Shown here: positions 1 through 8,422 of the stretch, piece by piece
Layout: each line of letters opens with the position of its first letter
Position numbering within the stretch: position 1 is the stretch's first letter
Source of the DNA: Thermaceae bacterium
GTDB taxonomy: Bacteria > Deinococcota > Deinococci > Deinococcales > Marinithermaceae
Direction of reading: 5' to 3'
Length of the DNA: 11,462 nucleotides
Assembly: GCA_027023115.1 (NCBI GenBank)
Contig: JALVWZ010000185.1
Span: 1 to 11,462, forward strand
Program-made: the position numbers and the translations under genes
The notes under the pieces: model-generated
Databases searched by the model: none
Told to the model about the DNA's origin: nothing
What the model saw: the letters and a program-made list of their open reading frames with translations, nothing else

Positions 1-735
1 CTCAAATGGTACTTTCTGGCCGTCCACTTTACCGCCAGCAAGGTGCCGCACTTTGCCCACAACCTGCGTCTGGGTGCCGAGATAACCATCAAGTTGACGG
101 TAATCAGCTCGTTGGTTGGGCTGGCGCTTGGCCTGGTGGCGGGCATTTCGCGGTTGTCGCAAAACCCGTTCTTCCGCCTGCCGGCGCAGTTTTACATCTG
201 GGTCATCCGGGGAACGCCCCTGCTGGTGCAGATCCTCTTCGCTTACAACGCCCTGCCCTTCCTGCTCGAGCCGCTCTGGAAATACCTGCAGCCGTTGGGG
301 GTGCCTCCCATTCAAGACGTGCTCACGCCGTACTGGGCCGCCTTCATCGCGCTCAGCGTCAACGTCGGAGCATACAACGCCGAGGTGATTCGCGCGGGCA
401 TCCAGGCCATCGCCAAGGGGCAGTGGGAGGCGGCCATGTCGTTGGGTATGAAGCCCTTCCAGGTGATGCGCTATATCATCGTGCCGCAGGCTATCAAGAT
501 CGTGGTCCCGCCGCTGGTCAACAACGTCATCGCCTTGCTCAAGGACAGCTCCTTGGCGTCGGTAATTACGCTTTTGGAGCTGGTGCACCAGGGGCAGCGG
601 ATCATCTCGATCACCTTCCGGCCGGTCGAGGTATACGTGGCGGTGGCGGCGGTCTACCTGGTGCTGACCACGGTCCTCACCTTCTTTACCGACTGGCTCG
701 AGCGCAACATGTCCAAGAGCGGAGCCGCCGTTTAG
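1..735 (+). CDS. Polar amino acid ABC transporter permease, HisM/GlnP family (5' end cut by window)
   Basis: Inner-membrane channel subunit of an amino acid importer. The frame is open from base 1, so the true start probably lies upstream; 244 residues are visible. A GTG at 43 could start a shorter form but has no ribosome binding site. The family hallmark RGTPLLVQILF follows the first visible membrane helices. The EAA loop, which docks onto the ATPase, is clear at visible residues about 128-150 (EVIRAGIQAI, then GQWEAAMSLGM) and is followed by PQAIKIVVPP. Several strongly hydrophobic segments fit the usual 4-5 helices, and the C-terminal DWLER after the last helix is also typical. The ATPase gene starts 12 bases downstream. 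A binding protein gene would be expected upstream, outside the window. Family is sure; the substrate (polar, acidic or basic amino acid) cannot be read from the sequence. Confidence 0.93.
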   Translation, partial: LKWYFLAVHFTASKVPHFAHNLRLGAEITIKLTVISSLVGLALGLVAGISRLSQNPFFRLPAQFYIWVIRGTPLLVQILFAYNALPFLLEPLWKYLQPLGVPPIQDVLTPYWAAFIALSVNVGAYNAEVIRAGIQAIAKGQWEAAMSLGMKPFQVMRYIIVPQAIKIVVPPLVNNVIALLKDSSLASVITLLELVHQGQRIISITFRPVEVYVAVAAVYLVLTTVLTFFTDWLERNMSKSGAAV

Positions 736-747
736 GGGAGCGAACCA

Positions 748-1479
<732 letters not shown>

Positions 1480-1482
1480 CCC

Positions 1483-1857
1483 ATGCCTTCGTCGCGGCGT
1501 TTGTACCTCATCCTGCTGGCTCTCAACGGGGCGGTGGTGCTGCTCGCGGCGCTGACTGCCGCGCTCCTGCCCGCGCCCGCCGGCTGGCCCGATTGGGTGC
1601 CGGCGGCTTGGTGGCTCAGCGGCGGGCTGCTCAGCTTGGCGGTGTTTGCCTGGTGGTGGACCACGCGCCGCGCCAGCGGCGAGGACGCCGTCCAGGAAAG
1701 GCGCGTCGCCGCTTTGGGATTGGCGTCGCTGCCGCTCTTGTGGGCGGTCCTGGCGGTACTGGCATATTGGTTGGGTTATCGCGTTGAGGGGTTGGAATAC
1801 GGAGCCGCAGCGTTACTTCTGGCCGCCTTGGGTTACCTGCTTCAACCAGCCGAATAG
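1483..1857 (+). CDS. Small hypothetical membrane protein, four predicted helices
   Basis: I do not recognise a family. The 124 residues contain four hydrophobic stretches at roughly 7-30, 38-60, 74-96 and 104-120, with an Arg-rich loop (TTRRASGEDAVQERR) between helices 2 and 3. That loop is probably cytoplasmic under the positive-inside rule. The ATG lies 3 bases after the stop of the ABC ATPase, so it is probably the last gene of that transcript, although there is no clear ribosome binding site. The final 45 bases overlap the 3' end of the convergent patatin-like gene. Nothing ties it to amino acid uptake except position. The hydrophobic pattern, tight spacing and reading frame make it a likely real gene. 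Confidence 0.7.
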   Translation: MPSSRRLYLILLALNGAVVLLAALTAALLPAPAGWPDWVPAAWWLSGGLLSLAVFAWWWTTRRASGEDAVQERRVAALGLASLPLLWAVLAVLAYWLGYRVEGLEYGAAALLLAALGYLLQPAE

Positions 1858-2715
1858 GCCGCCGCGCTGCTTCGAAAGCGCGCGCAAATCTTCCAGGGCG
1901 GCTTCGGTTCGCTCTATTCCCAAGCGGTAGACGCTGCAGGAGCGAGAGTAGTCGAAGGTGTCTATCTGTTCGGGTGGCACTAGCGAGAGTACGTAATCAC
2001 AGCGCTGCAGCGCCAGCGCCTTGAGGCGTAAGATCGAGGCCTCGCTGGCCATCAACAGAACCTCCAGTGAGTTGCGTGGCTTGTGCACTCGCAGGGGATT
2101 GGAGGCGTCGACGCCCACGACCGGGTTGGGGCCGAGGGAGCGGGCGGCAGTTACCGGCACCTTTTCCACCACGTCGCCGTCAACCAGCAGGCGCTCGCCC
2201 CAGGGGACCGGCGGAAAGATGCCTGGGATGGCGCTGGAGGCCAGAATGGCGTCCACCAGTAGTCCCTCCCGCAGGATTACCACCTCGCCGGTGTAGAGGT
2301 CGGCGGCGTTGAGAGCCAGCGGTAGCGGGCTTTCTTCGATTCGCACCTCACCAAAGTATTCCAGCAGGCCCTCGCGCAGCTGTTGGGCGTCGTCTATGGC
2401 CGGGTCGCGCAGGGCCCGGTAGAGGCTGGCCGGCATCTTGGCGAGCCTTCGCAAACGGCTGCTGCTTTGCATGAAGAGGTCGGACAGCTTGCGATTGATC
2501 ACGTGCTCGAGCAGCGGCTTGACCTCCAGGGGCAAGCCAAAGGCGTAGGAGGCGGCCGCGTAAGCGCCGGCGGAGCTGCCGGACAGGCCGGCTATCTTGA
2601 TGCCGGCGTCGCGCATTACCCGCAGCGCGCCGAGGTGGGCAAAGCCGCGCACCCCGCCGCCGCTGAGGGCCAGGATCAGGCCGTCGCCTTCTTTTTGTCC
2701 GCTGAGAGAACCCAT
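1813..2715 (-). CDS. Patatin-like phospholipase family protein (RssA/YlbK type)
   Basis: Predicted Ser-Asp dyad lipid acyl hydrolase of 300 residues, the usual size for bacterial RssA-like proteins. The glycine-rich oxyanion loop SGGGVRG is at 18-24. The nucleophile elbow GSSAG is at 46-50 (Ser48), and the catalytic Asp is probably Asp179 in LLVDGDVVEKVPV, where the family usually has DGG or DGA. ASSAIPGIFPPV just before it is also typical. No signal peptide is seen, so it is probably cytoplasmic or at the inner membrane face. The frame is open further upstream, but similarity begins just after Met1 (ATG at 2715-2713), so I prefer that start; it has only a weak AGG upstream. The start lies 40 bases inside the preceding membrane protein gene, which suggests coupled translation. 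The substrate is unknown. Confidence 0.9.
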   Translation of the reverse strand: MGSLSGQKEGDGLILALSGGGVRGFAHLGALRVMRDAGIKIAGLSGSSAGAYAAASYAFGLPLEVKPLLEHVINRKLSDLFMQSSSRLRRLAKMPASLYRALRDPAIDDAQQLREGLLEYFGEVRIEESPLPLALNAADLYTGEVVILREGLLVDAILASSAIPGIFPPVPWGERLLVDGDVVEKVPVTAARSLGPNPVVGVDASNPLRVHKPRNSLEVLLMASEASILRLKALALQRCDYVLSLVPPEQIDTFDYSRSCSVYRLGIERTEAALEDLRALSKQRGGLFGWLKQVTQGGQK

Positions 2716-2954
2716 AGCCCTAAGAGAATCACCCCAATCGGCAGAGCCCACCTGAAGGCCGCGAAAACGAGCCCGATTACGATGGCTATCAGGGCCACGA
2801 CCCAGCCCACGCTGAGCAGGAGCGCGCCCAGGACGAGCGCTATTGCCAAACCCACTAAGGTTAGCGCTACGGTCAGCAACGGACCCAACAGGGGCCAAAG
2901 CATAACGACCCCGATAATGAGCAACAACCAGCCGAATATCTTCACGGTTACCAT
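2676..2954 (-). CDS. Small, very hydrophobic hypothetical membrane protein
   Basis: No family recognised. The 92 residues are almost wholly hydrophobic from 5 to 84, enough for three or four membrane helices, and end in a short basic tail (ADKKKATA). ATG start at 2954-2952; AGAGG is present upstream but rather far away (about 14 bases). The 3' end overlaps the start of the patatin-like gene by 40 bases in another frame, so the two are probably one transcript. It may help place the hydrolase at the membrane, but that is inference from position only. The GC-rich code can create hydrophobic shadow frames. Here, though, the competing frame upstream of the patatin domain shows no homology-like features, while this one has a clean membrane protein composition. 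Confidence 0.65.
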   Translation of the reverse strand: MVTVKIFGWLLLIIGVVMLWPLLGPLLTVALTLVGLAIALVLGALLLSVGWVVALIAIVIGLVFAAFRWALPIGVILLGLWVLSADKKKATA

Positions 2955-3011
2955 TTTAATCGTCTTTTCCTCTCACCGCGCCTTAAGCCCGTGAGGGTAG
3001 GATGGGCGTCA
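2955..3011. promoter_or_regulatory. Divergent intergenic region with a candidate -10 for lptB
   Basis: This 57-base gap separates the minus-strand membrane protein/patatin pair from the plus-strand lptB pair, so it should hold promoters for both. On the plus strand TAGGAT at 2998-3003 fits TANNNT and lies 8 bases before the lptB ATG, which would give a nearly leaderless message; no good -35 is seen. The same bases contain AGGA, which could instead be a ribosome binding site 9 bases from the ATG. I see no convincing -10 for the minus-strand pair. Confidence 0.4.
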
Positions 3012-3776
<765 letters not shown>

Positions 3777-3784
3777 CCTAAAGT

Positions 3785-5275
3785 ATGAGTCTCTGGTCAC
3801 TGGTCGCTGGTCTGGTTCTGGTAGCCGCCGTAGTCGCCTACGCGGGCGACGTCGTAGGGCGGCGGGTCGGACGCAGCCACTGGCGTCTCTTCGGGCTCAG
3901 GCCGCGGGCCACGGCGCTGCTGATTGCGGTGCTGACTGGCGTATTGATCGCCCTGCTGGCGGTGGCGGCCTTCTTCTTTTTGGCCAGCGACGCCCGCAAG
4001 ACCATTCTCGAGGCCGAGCAGGTTCGCGAAGAGCGCAACCAGTTGCGGGAAGAGGTAGACCGCCTGAGCGGTCACGTCCACGAGCTGGAAGCGCGCGCGG
4101 CCCGCGCTCTGGGCAGGACCGAGAAGCTGGAGCACGAGCTTGCCGACAAGGCGAAGGCGCTCAAGCTGGCCGAGGCCGAAGTGCAAAAGCTGCAGGACGA
4201 AAAGGCGCAGCTGCAAAGCGCCATCGAAGAAACCCGTAAGGCGCTGCAGGACCGCGAGGTCGAGCTGAGCCAGCTACGGGCCGAGGTGGAGCGTATCCGC
4301 GGCGAGCGCGACTCGCTCGAAAAGGAGTTCGACGTTTTGCAGGAGAACCAGGTAACTCTCCTGGAAGAGCTGCGCAAGCTCAAACAGGCGGAGCTGGATG
4401 CTCTGGCGCGCGCCGACGAGGCGCAGCGCAAGGCCAAGGCGGCGGCGGCCGAATCGAAAAAGGCGCAGGCCCGGGTCGAGGCCATCCAAAACGAGATCGC
4501 TACCCTGGAAAACGAAAAACAGCAGCTATTGGGCGACATCGCCACCCTCAACGCCGAGCGGAAGGCGTTGGAGGATCAAAAACGCCAGCTGCAAGCGGCG
4601 TATCGTTCGCTGCAGGACGAGCTGGCCGCCTCAAAAGTGGAAATCTTCAACCTCAAGCAAGACATGCTCAAGCTGAACCAGGAGCGCAGCGCCATGGAGC
4701 AGGGGCTGGAGGTGCTCAGCAAGCAGCTAAGCCAGAACTTGAAGGACACGGTTCTGGCCGAGGTCAGCTGGCGTCAGGGTTCCCTCCAGGGAGCGCTCGA
4801 GCGCGCCGTGCACGAGGCGGAAATGCAGGCGCGTTCCGAGGGCTTTCGCGGGATCTTGGTGCCGGAAGGTCTGCCCAGCAAGAACTGGCGCCCTCCGGGG
4901 ATAATCCAGGCCCGGGCCGAAGGGGTTTCTCTCGACGGCAAGGTTCTCTTGCAGATCCGCTACGTGGCGCGGGAAAAACGCTTCAACATCGGGCAGGTGA
5001 TTGCCCTGCGCGAACTGCCGCCGCCGCGCTACCAGCCGGAGCGCGTCCGCCGTACGCTGGAAGCGCTCCGGGACGCGGCCTACGAGCGCCTCCTGAAGGC
5101 CGGGGTATTGCCCGAGAAGGCCGCTCGTAACGGCCTTAGCGGAGCTGTGATGGCCGACTTCCAATCCCTAATCAGCAACCAGACCGACGACGTTGTGGTG
5201 GCGGTGGTAGCCGCCGACGACGTCTGGACCACCGAAGAACCCAGACTCATCTACCAGGTGCTCTACATTCCGTAG
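3785..5275 (+). CDS. DUF3084 membrane-anchored coiled-coil protein
   Basis: 496 residues, function unknown. A helical hairpin comes first: TM1 about 3-20, then a basic loop with the family-typical GDVVGRRVGR and RLFGLRPRATALL, then TM2 about 44-66. Residues about 70-318 form a long charged coiled coil rich in Glu, Lys, Gln, Arg, Leu and Ala. A folded C-terminal domain spans about 319-496, with SNQTDDVVVAVVAADDVWT and a final IYQVLYIP. The first loop carries six Arg, so by the positive-inside rule it is cytoplasmic. That puts the coiled coil and C-terminal domain on the periplasmic side (inference). The family is known to me from cyanobacteria and Deinococcus-Thermus. It starts 8 bases after lptB without a clear binding site, so it is probably co-transcribed. 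Its last 13 bases overlap the convergent dehydrogenase gene. Confidence 0.9.
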   Translation: MSLWSLVAGLVLVAAVVAYAGDVVGRRVGRSHWRLFGLRPRATALLIAVLTGVLIALLAVAAFFFLASDARKTILEAEQVREERNQLREEVDRLSGHVHELEARAARALGRTEKLEHELADKAKALKLAEAEVQKLQDEKAQLQSAIEETRKALQDREVELSQLRAEVERIRGERDSLEKEFDVLQENQVTLLEELRKLKQAELDALARADEAQRKAKAAAAESKKAQARVEAIQNEIATLENEKQQLLGDIATLNAERKALEDQKRQLQAAYRSLQDELAASKVEIFNLKQDMLKLNQERSAMEQGLEVLSKQLSQNLKDTVLAEVSWRQGSLQGALERAVHEAEMQARSEGFRGILVPEGLPSKNWRPPGIIQARAEGVSLDGKVLLQIRYVAREKRFNIGQVIALRELPPPRYQPERVRRTLEALRDAAYERLLKAGVLPEKAARNGLSGAVMADFQSLISNQTDDVVVAVVAADDVWTTEEPRLIYQVLYIP

Positions 5276-6159
5276 AGGAGGCGAGCGGCGGCCAGGTCGA
5301 AAAGGGCCGAGCCGACGCTTTTGAAGACCGCCGTTGCGCTTGCGGGCGGAGAGTCGAGGGCCTCCGCCAGCGGCGTGACGCGGTCCCAGTCTATTTGCGC
5401 CTGGATCAGGTCGCCGGCCTCGGCGCGGGCGCCCTCGAGAGTGTCTACCACCACCGCGGCCCGCTTGAGCAGTTCGGGAGGAACCTCGGCCATCTGCGGC
5501 GTGAACGCGCCCACCGCGATAACGCAAGCCCCCTCGGGCAGCTCGGCGGGAACCACCGGCGTGCGGCTGGCGGTGGCGCTGATGACGCAGTCCACCTCCG
5601 TTGCCACCCGTTCGGGCAGGGGAACGGTCTGGGCGCGTGCTCCCCAGGAGCGGGCCTTGCTGGCCAGTGCGGTCGCCCGCGAAAGGGTGCGGTTGTAAAT
5701 GAACAAGCGCTCGGGATCGAAGGCGGTAACGAAAGCCTGGGCGTGGGCCTCGGCCTGGGCGCCGGCGCCGATGATCAGAATGCGGCGTGGCGGCTCGCTC
5801 CTAAGCGTTCGCGCCGCCAGCAGCGAGAGGGCGGCGGTGCGACGTTGGGTTACCACGTCGCCGTCGGCCAGTAGCAGGCCGCGGCCGTCGTCGGCGTCGA
5901 ACACCAGCAGCTCGGCGCTCGAGGCGGGCAGGCCGCGGGCGGGGTTACGGGGGTGCACGCTGATGCGCTTGACCGCGCCCAGGCGCTCGTCCCAGGCGGG
6001 CATAAGTAGCAAGCTGGCGCCGCCGGGCATTTCGTAAACCGTACGCAATGGCGCATGGGCCTTTCCGGTGGCGGCCAGGCGCAAAACGGCGGCTATTTCG
6101 TCCGCCAAGAGGTCGTAGGGAAGGGCAGCGGCGGTTTGTTGGTCGTCCAGTACGATCAT
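5263..6159 (-). CDS. Ornithine cyclodeaminase / mu-crystallin family NAD(P)-dependent protein
   Basis: Soluble Rossmann-fold enzyme of 298 residues, a little shorter than typical members (about 310-350). VKRISVHPRNPARGLP (from 63) carries the family lysine, probably Lys64. VVTQRRTAA (102-110) replaces the common LTALRTAA but keeps the substrate-binding Arg107. The nucleotide loop is IIGAGAQAEAH (129-139), followed by CVISATASRTPVV. The VVVDTLEGARAEAGDL stretch holds the probable catalytic Asp239. FKSVGSALFDLAAA closes the protein. The family includes ornithine cyclodeaminase, alanine dehydrogenase and pyrroline/piperideine-2-carboxylate reductases; the sequence does not decide among them. ATG at 6159 overlaps the upstream hydrolase stop by 4 bases, with GGAG at 6168-6165 as binding site, so translation is coupled. 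Its 3' end overlaps the convergent DUF3084 gene by 13 bases with no terminator. Confidence 0.9.
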   Translation of the reverse strand: MIVLDDQQTAAALPYDLLADEIAAVLRLAATGKAHAPLRTVYEMPGGASLLLMPAWDERLGAVKRISVHPRNPARGLPASSAELLVFDADDGRGLLLADGDVVTQRRTAALSLLAARTLRSEPPRRILIIGAGAQAEAHAQAFVTAFDPERLFIYNRTLSRATALASKARSWGARAQTVPLPERVATEVDCVISATASRTPVVPAELPEGACVIAVGAFTPQMAEVPPELLKRAAVVVDTLEGARAEAGDLIQAQIDWDRVTPLAEALDSPPASATAVFKSVGSALFDLAAARLLYGM

Positions 6160-6791
6160 AGCGTCTCCAAAAAAGCGCTCAGGTCGAGCAGGTAGCCACG
6201 CAGGATATCCAGAGAGCGAAGCGTGTCGCTATTTTCGAGGGAGTGGTCGGCGTGAGGCAAGACGAGCAGGTGCAAACCCTCGCGCCGCAACTCGGCAAGT
6301 GCCTCGGCGGGTGTAATAGGGTCGGCGGCGCCGGCCACCAGGAGGCCCGGAGCGTCGTCTTCGCGTATGGCCGTGGTTACCGCAGGCTCGTTCAGCAGGG
6401 GAGTGAGCCATACCTTGGCGGCTCGAATGGCGACGGCGTGTTCGCGGGTAAGCAGGGCCAGCGCCAGCGTGCCGATGGACTTTCCCAGCAGCAGGCGCGG
6501 TTTGGCGTTCGAAAGCGCCCAGGCGAAAGCGGCCGCGGCGTCGGCCAGGAGGCGGGCCCCGCGCTCTTCCTGGGCGGCGGTTAGGAACTCGGGGCGGTCG
6601 TAGTCGTACCAGACCTCGGCCACGGCCCAGCCGCGCGAGCGCAATAGCTTGCGGCTGTAGTGCAAAAGCGGTCGCGCCGGCGAGTAGCGCAGGCCGGGGA
6701 AGACGAGCGCCAGCGGTTCACGCTCGGGGTCGCCCTCCAGCCATAGCGGCAAAACGCCGCCTGCGTAACCTTCCAGCTCGAGTCTGGCCAC
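6156..6791 (-). CDS. Small alpha/beta hydrolase
   Basis: 211 residues with an alpha/beta-hydrolase layout. An oxyanion-region LALVFPGLRYSP lies near 27-38, the nucleophile elbow GKSIG at 103-107 (Ser105), the acid probably Asp157 in VAGAADPIT, and the base His183 in LPHADHSLE. This is a full catalytic triad in the usual order and spacing. No signal peptide is seen. The start is a GTG at 6791 with no Shine-Dalgarno sequence but a TAGAAT box 6 bases upstream, so the message may be leaderless. The gene comes directly after the rpoD terminator and overlaps the next gene by 4 bases, forming a two-gene unit with the cyclodeaminase-family protein. The substrate is unknown; small esterases, dienelactone hydrolase-like and KANL3/Tex30-like hydrolases look similar. 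Confidence 0.82.
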   Translation of the reverse strand: MARLELEGYAGGVLPLWLEGDPEREPLALVFPGLRYSPARPLLHYSRKLLRSRGWAVAEVWYDYDRPEFLTAAQEERGARLLADAAAAFAWALSNAKPRLLLGKSIGTLALALLTREHAVAIRAAKVWLTPLLNEPAVTTAIREDDAPGLLVAGAADPITPAEALAELRREGLHLLVLPHADHSLENSDTLRSLDILRGYLLDLSAFLETL

Positions 6792-6797
6792 GTCTTC

Positions 6798-6803
6798 ATT
6801 CTA
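6798..6803 (-). promoter_or_regulatory. Candidate -10 box for leaderless hydrolase transcript
   Basis: On the minus strand TAGAAT is followed by six bases and then the GTG start at 6791, so transcription would begin at or next to the start codon. No Shine-Dalgarno sequence is present to compete with this reading. The -35 position falls inside the rpoD terminator stem and has no good match (TTTCCC at 15-base spacing is the nearest). Position relative to the gene is the main support. Confidence 0.5.
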
Positions 6804-6804
6804 G

Positions 6805-6835
6805 ACAAAAGCGGGGCCGGGAAACCGGCCCCGCT
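6805..6835 (-). terminator. Intrinsic terminator of rpoD
   Basis: A perfect 11-base inverted repeat (arms 6835-6825 and 6820-6810, 4-base loop) lies 14 bases after the rpoD stop codon. The stem is nearly all G:C. On the minus strand the descending arm runs into TTTTGTC, a short T tract. On the plus strand there is no T tract directly after the stem (GCTTTCC), and the facing genes also make minus-strand use the sensible reading. Confidence 0.88.
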
Positions 6836-6849
6836 GCTTTCCGCGTGGC

Positions 6850-8385
6850 TCAATCGAGGAAGTCGCGTAGTTTGCGAGTGCGGGTTTCGTGGTACTTGAG
6901 CTTGCGCAGCGCCTTGTTTTCGATTTGGCGGATGCGCTCGCGGGTCACTCCAAAGTAGGCGCCCACCTCTTCCAGGGTGTGCTCGCGCCCGTCTATCAGG
7001 CCCTTGCGTAGCTTGAGGACCATCGCTTCACGCTCACTGAGCTTGCCGAGCGCCTTTTCCAGCTCTTCCGAGAGCAGGCTCTGGGCGGCCGAGTCTACCG
7101 GGCTGACCAAGTGCTCGTCGGGAATGAAGTCGCCGTAGAAGGAGTCTTTCTCGTCGCCAATGGGGGTTTCCAGGCTTACCGGCTCCTGGGCGATCTTGAA
7201 GGTCTCCTCGACCTTCTTGGCGTCCCAGCCGGGGCCCATGGCGTCGGCGATCTCGGCGTAGCTGGCCTCGCGCCCCAGCTCCTGCTGCAGCTGGCGGGCG
7301 GTGCGGGTGAGCTTGTTGATGGTTTCGACCATGTGCACCGGAATGCGAATCGTGCGGGCCTGGTCGGCGATGGCGCGGTTGATGGCCTGGCGGATCCACC
7401 AGGTGGCGTAGGTCGAAAACTTGTAGCGCCGCTTGTACTCGAACTTCTCGACGGCGCGGATCAGGCCCTGGTTGCCTTCCTGGATCAGGTCGAGGAACGA
7501 CAGGCCGCGGCCGGTGTACTTCTTGGCTATCGAAACCACCAAGCGGAGGTTGGCTTCTATCAGGTGCTGGCGCGCCATCTCGCCGTCACGGGCGATGTGC
7601 AGGTAGCGTTTTTGCTGCTTGGGCAAGGCGCGCAGGCGCGAGTCTACCGCCTGGATGGTGTCGGGGTCTACCTGTTCGGCCTCGTAGCCGGGGATGTGCG
7701 GCACGCGGCCGCCGTGGCGTACCTGGGCGCGAATGACCTTTTTGATCAGCTCCGGTTCCAAACCGGTAAACTCGGCCAGCTTCTCAACCGCCGCCTCGCC
7801 GTCTTCGACGCGACGCGCCAAGTCTATTTCTTCTTCCAGGGTCAGCAGCGGCACCTGACCGATCTCGTGCAGGTACTGACGGACCGGGTCGGAGGTGGAA
7901 ACGCGGGTGGTTATGGTCACCGGCTCCGGCTTGGCCGCGGGCTCCGGCTCGGCGGCTACGGCCTCGGCTTCCGCCTCGATGAGCGGCTCTTCGGCTATCA
8001 CCTCGTCCGGCTCCACCACCTCGGCCACTTCCTCCGGCGGAAGCTCCTCATTGGGTGGCTCTTCGGTCTTGGCAGGCGCAGCTTTCTTTTTGGCGGCCGT
8101 TTTCTTTGCGGTCGTCTTCTTGGCTGCCGTCTTCTTGGCCGTCTTTTTCTCGGCGCCGGCTTTTTTGCTTGTTGCCTTGGCGGCAGGCTCCTTGCTGCCG
8201 GTCTTCTTATCCGCCGTTTTTGCGGCACTTTTCTTGGTGGCCGTCTTCTTAGTTGCAGCTTTGGGACTGCTCTTCTTGGCTGCGCTCTTCTTTGCGGGCG
8301 CGGCCGTCTTTTTGGTGGCGGGCTTACTCTTGGGGAGTTCTTCGTCCAGCACCGCGACCGGTTTCTCAGTCTTCTTTTTGCTCAA
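6850..8385 (-). CDS. rpoD: Housekeeping RNA polymerase sigma factor (sigma-70, SigA/RpoD)
   Basis: Primary sigma factor, 511 residues from the preferred TTG start at 8385. Residues 18-107 are a low-complexity basic tail with about 32 Lys and 26 Ala in 90 residues, in patterns such as [15 protein letters not shown]. Residues 108-157 are acidic and rich in Glu, Pro and Ala. Region 1.2 starts near 163 ([15 protein letters not shown]). Regions 2.1-2.4 lie about 278-343, including [21 protein letters not shown] and [16 protein letters not shown]. Region 3 follows with [12 protein letters not shown], and region 4.2 has the helix-turn-helix [19 protein letters not shown] near 471-489. The protein ends RKLRDFLD, as in Thermus. 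Thermus SigA is about 423 residues, so the extra length is the N-terminal tail. The gene follows rsmC by 37 bases and ends in a strong terminator. A GTG at 8394 is the alternative start (514 residues). Confidence 0.97.
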   Translation of the reverse strand: MSKKKTEKPVAVLDEELPKSKPATKKTAAPAKKSAAKKSSPKAATKKTATKKSAAKTADKKTGSKEPAAKATSKKAGAEKKTAKKTAAKKTTAKKTAAKKKAAPAKTEEPPNEELPPEEVAEVVEPDEVIAEEPLIEAEAEAVAAEPEPAAKPEPVTITTRVSTSDPVRQYLHEIGQVPLLTLEEEIDLARRVEDGEAAVEKLAEFTGLEPELIKKVIRAQVRHGGRVPHIPGYEAEQVDPDTIQAVDSRLRALPKQQKRYLHIARDGEMARQHLIEANLRLVVSIAKKYTGRGLSFLDLIQEGNQGLIRAVEKFEYKRRYKFSTYATWWIRQAINRAIADQARTIRIPVHMVETINKLTRTARQLQQELGREASYAEIADAMGPGWDAKKVEETFKIAQEPVSLETPIGDEKDSFYGDFIPDEHLVSPVDSAAQSLLSEELEKALGKLSEREAMVLKLRKGLIDGREHTLEEVGAYFGVTRERIRQIENKALRKLKYHETRTRKLRDFLD

Positions 8386-8390
8386 GCGGG

Positions 8391-8398
8391 TCACCTCC
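8391..8398 (-). promoter_or_regulatory. Strong Shine-Dalgarno sequence that decides the rpoD start
   Basis: Minus-strand GGAGGTGA is a full 8-base complement to the 3' end of 16S rRNA. Its own GTG (8394-8392) is the furthest in-frame start but lies inside the pairing sequence, so it cannot be used with it. Five bases (CCCGC) separate it from an in-frame TTG at 8385-8383, which is ideal spacing. I therefore prefer the TTG. Confidence 0.8.
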
Positions 8399-8422
8399 GA
8401 TGACGCTCAGGGGAATGGCGGT

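Noticed and set aside
2716..2898. Longer patatin-like protein with 61 extra N-terminal residues
   Set aside because: The extra residues are Arg/Gly/Ser-rich with no family similarity and overlap the small membrane protein gene; the patatin domain begins right after the ATG at 2715.
8055..8350. Lysine-rich repeat tract in rpoD as a DNA tandem repeat or CRISPR-like array
   Set aside because: The periodicity is at protein level (Lys/Ala/Thr codons with varied wording); there is no constant repeat or spacer length.
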